64,000 nucleotides of DNA from Achromobacter ruhlandii. Its GTDB lineage: Bacteria; Pseudomonadota; Gammaproteobacteria; Burkholderiales; Burkholderiaceae_B. The stretch lies in NCBI RefSeq assembly GCF_902859695.1, contig NZ_CADIJL010000001.1:62001-126000 (forward strand), given 5' to 3'. The notes beneath the pieces were generated by a model that did not search any database, had not been told where the DNA came from, and was given only the letters and a program-made list of their open reading frames with translations. Below, one piece after another: positions 63,401 through 64,000 of this stretch. Numbering within the stretch: the stretch's first letter is position 1; each line of letters opens with the position of its first letter. Position numbers and translations under genes: made by a program.

Positions 63401-63639
63401 TCCTGCACCTGCTGCGAGGTGGCGCCGGGCCACAGGGTCTTGATGACCATCACGCGGAAGGTGAAGGGCGGGTCTTCCGACTGCGCCAGGCGCGAATACG
63501 ACAGCACGCCGAACAGCGTCACCAGCGTGATCAGGAAGATCACCAGCGGCTGGTGCCGCAGGGCCCAGGCCGACAGGTTGAACTTGCCTTCCTCGTGGCG
63601 GTGCGCGGCGTTCTGATTCTCGGGAACCGGCGCGCTCAT
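60466..63639 (-). CDS. RND-family efflux transporter
   Basis: A 1057-residue inner-membrane RND pump of the HAE1-like/MMPL-distant branch (relatives of MdtB/CusA-like proteins with a soluble start FNLSAWALRHQPLVIFLITL). Twelve helices and two large periplasmic loops are visible. Proton-relay acidic residues are in LALGLLVDDAIIAVE; the second half has FGIIMRNSVILVDQ. It exports drugs or toxic compounds by proton antiport; substrates are unknown. The start at MSAPVPENQN overlaps the adaptor stop by 4 bp. Order adaptor, pump, outer-membrane factor in one operon. Confidence 0.92.
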   Translation of the reverse strand: MSAPVPENQNAAHRHEEGKFNLSAWALRHQPLVIFLITLVTLFGVLSYSRLAQSEDPPFTFRVMVIKTLWPGATSQQVQEQVTDRIAKKLQETPSTDFLRSYSRPGESLIFFTMKDSAPASEVANEWYQVRKKVGDIGATLPQGVQGPFFNDEFGDVYTNIYTLAGDGFSPAQLRDYADNLRTVLLRVPGVAKVDYFGEQPEHVYIEISNTQLTRLGVSPQQIAEAINSQNAVSSAGTLTTADDRIFVRPSGQFQDTRALAETLIRVNGKSIRLGDIATIHRGYDDPPAEQMRTRGQPVLGIGITMQPGQDVVHLGKALEAKFGELKARLPAGLTLTEVSSMPKAVSFSVDEFLRSVAEAVAIVLIVSLVSLGLRTGMVVVISIPVVLAVTALFMDMFGIGLHKVSLGTLVLALGLLVDDAIIAVEMMAVKLEQGWSRARAAAFAYTSTAFPMLTGTLVTVAGFLPIALAKSSTGEYTRSIFQVSAIALITSWFAAVVLIPLLGYRMLPERKREAHLPDDHEHDIYNTRFYQRLRGWVAWCVDRRWRVLLATVLVFILSMAGFGLVPQQFFPSSDRTELLVDVRLQEGASFAATLRQVERLEKVLDGRPEIAHSVSFVGTGAPRFYLPLDQQLATPNFAQIVITANSVEDREKLAHWLEPVLREQFPAIRSRLSRLENGPPVGFQVQFRVSGDKIPEVRQVAEKVAAEVRADSRSVNVQFDWDEPSERSVRFDIDQQKAREVGVSSNDISSFLAMTLSGYTVTQYRERDKLINVSLRAPDSERVDPGRLATLAMPTPNGPVPLGSLGQVRYGLEYGVIWERDRQPTITVQADVKAGAQGIDVTHAIDKKLDALRAELPVGYRIEVGGPVEESAKGQSSINAQMPIMIVAVLTLLMVQLQSFARVLMVVLTAPLGLIGVVAALLLFGKPFGFVAMLGVIAMFGIIMRNSVILVDQIEQDISAGHKRVDAIVGATVRRFRPITLTAAAAVLALIPLLRSNFFGPMATALMGGITSATVLTLFFLPALYAAWFRVRHDEREEPEGVPPGAHAGDNVERGA

Positions 63640-64000
63640 GATGCGAAGTCCTCGGGGTGCAGCGGCGGCACCGCGCGGACCTTTTCGCCGGCCGACACGG
63701 CGTGCACGCCTTGCCACACCACGCGCTCGCCGGCTTGCACGCCCTGCGACAGGGTGACGCTGCGCGCGTCATAGCGCAGCACCTGCACGCGGCGCAGCTC
63801 CAGCGTGTCTTCCTGCGGCTTGACGATCCAGACGGCGGGCTCGGTGCCGTCATGGAACAGCGCCGTCGCCGGCACCGTGTAAGTGGTGGCGCCGTTGGCC
63901 TGGCGGTTGTCGAAGCTGATGTTGGCGGTCATGCCCAGCCGCACCTCGGGCGAGGGCGACTCCAGCGTCAGCTTGGCGCGATAGGTGCGGCTCTGCGGAT
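63636..64000 (-). CDS. RND periplasmic adaptor (MFP), 5' part outside window
   Basis: The C-terminal 120 or so residues of a membrane-fusion (HlyD/AcrA-like) protein, open to the window edge. Visible are the beta-barrel segment RTYRAKLTLESPSPEVRLGM, the TVPATALFHDGTEPAVWIV step and the membrane-proximal end VTLSQGVQAGERVVWQGVHA. It bridges pump and outer-membrane factor. The N-terminus, lipobox or signal cannot be seen. Confidence 0.88.
   Translation of the reverse strand, partial: PQSRTYRAKLTLESPSPEVRLGMTANISFDNRQANGATTYTVPATALFHDGTEPAVWIVKPQEDTLELRRVQVLRYDARSVTLSQGVQAGERVVWQGVHAVSAGEKVRAVPPLHPEDFAS

Noticed and set aside
60496..63774. Plus-strand open frame of about 1090 codons opposite the RND pump gene
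   Set aside because: His/Arg/Gln-rich antisense translation of a GC-rich gene, no signal or domain; the minus strand is an unmistakable RND transporter.

Overview
The window is high-GC chromosomal DNA with strong G/C bias at third codon positions. Its gene content is that of an Alcaligenaceae betaproteobacterium, most likely Bordetella or a close relative such as Achromobacter: FecI/FecR/TonB-receptor cassettes, a subtilisin-type autotransporter, an AcfC-like binding protein, a CitMHS transporter, a class A beta-lactamase with its LysR regulator, and an MFP-RND-OMF pump. No rRNA, tRNA, prophage, insertion sequence or CRISPR array was seen. The genus call is inference from gene content only.

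Layout. 0.1-8.7 kb: a YcxB-like membrane protein, a secreted protein of unknown role, AcfC, and a 1994-residue DUF4011/SF1-helicase/nuclease protein that may be an antiphage gene. 9-14 kb: a META-domain lipoprotein and a first ECF sigma/FecR/TonB siderophore-receptor cassette behind a Fur-like box. 14-17.5 kb: a DUF898/M48 peptidase pair and an unknown protein. 17.7-22.4 kb: a second ECF/FecR cassette with a HasR/BhuR-like haem receptor. 22.4-28.2 kb: a Mg2+-ATPase (mgtA) locus with an ACT-like small protein, other small proteins, a candidate leader peptide and a FixL/FixJ-type two-component system. Two exact reverse-complement copies of a 14-bp palindrome tie the two-component system to the ATPase. 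28.4-31.6 kb: a binding protein fused by overlap to a TctD/TctE-like two-component system. 31.8-35.8 kb: the autotransporter. 36.2-43.1 kb: CitMHS transporter with an acetoacetyl-CoA reductase-like SDR, a second SDR, small lipoprotein, a frameshifted gene, a cold-shock protein, a GGCT-like enzyme, and DUF1272 and DUF808 proteins. 43.1-47.2 kb: LysR/beta-lactamase pair and a FecA-like receptor. 47.5-58.6 kb: a catabolic and transport locus under an Lrp-type regulator. 58.9-64.0 kb: an RND efflux operon whose adaptor gene runs off the window edge.

The strongest novel signals are in the 47.3-58.7 kb locus. The palindrome TTGGCGCCAA occurs five times there, upstream of the Lrp-type regulator, an alpha/beta hydrolase plus dipeptide-type ABC transporter operon, a binding protein, and a C45-family autoproteolytic amidase with a second, paralogous binding protein. 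This reads as one regulon for taking up and splitting an amide- or peptide-like compound. Two copies of a structured element lie in opposite orientations in the same locus. Each has a 98-nt core (about 87% identical by eye) closed by a 27-34 bp stem. The stem sequence differs completely between copies yet stays paired, and one internal hairpin also co-varies. I do not recognise it as a named family.

A second cluster of signals sits before mgtA: a 15-codon acidic leader ORF enclosed by a 9-bp long-range stem followed by a T-run. An 80-nt two-part hairpin precedes the cold-shock gene.
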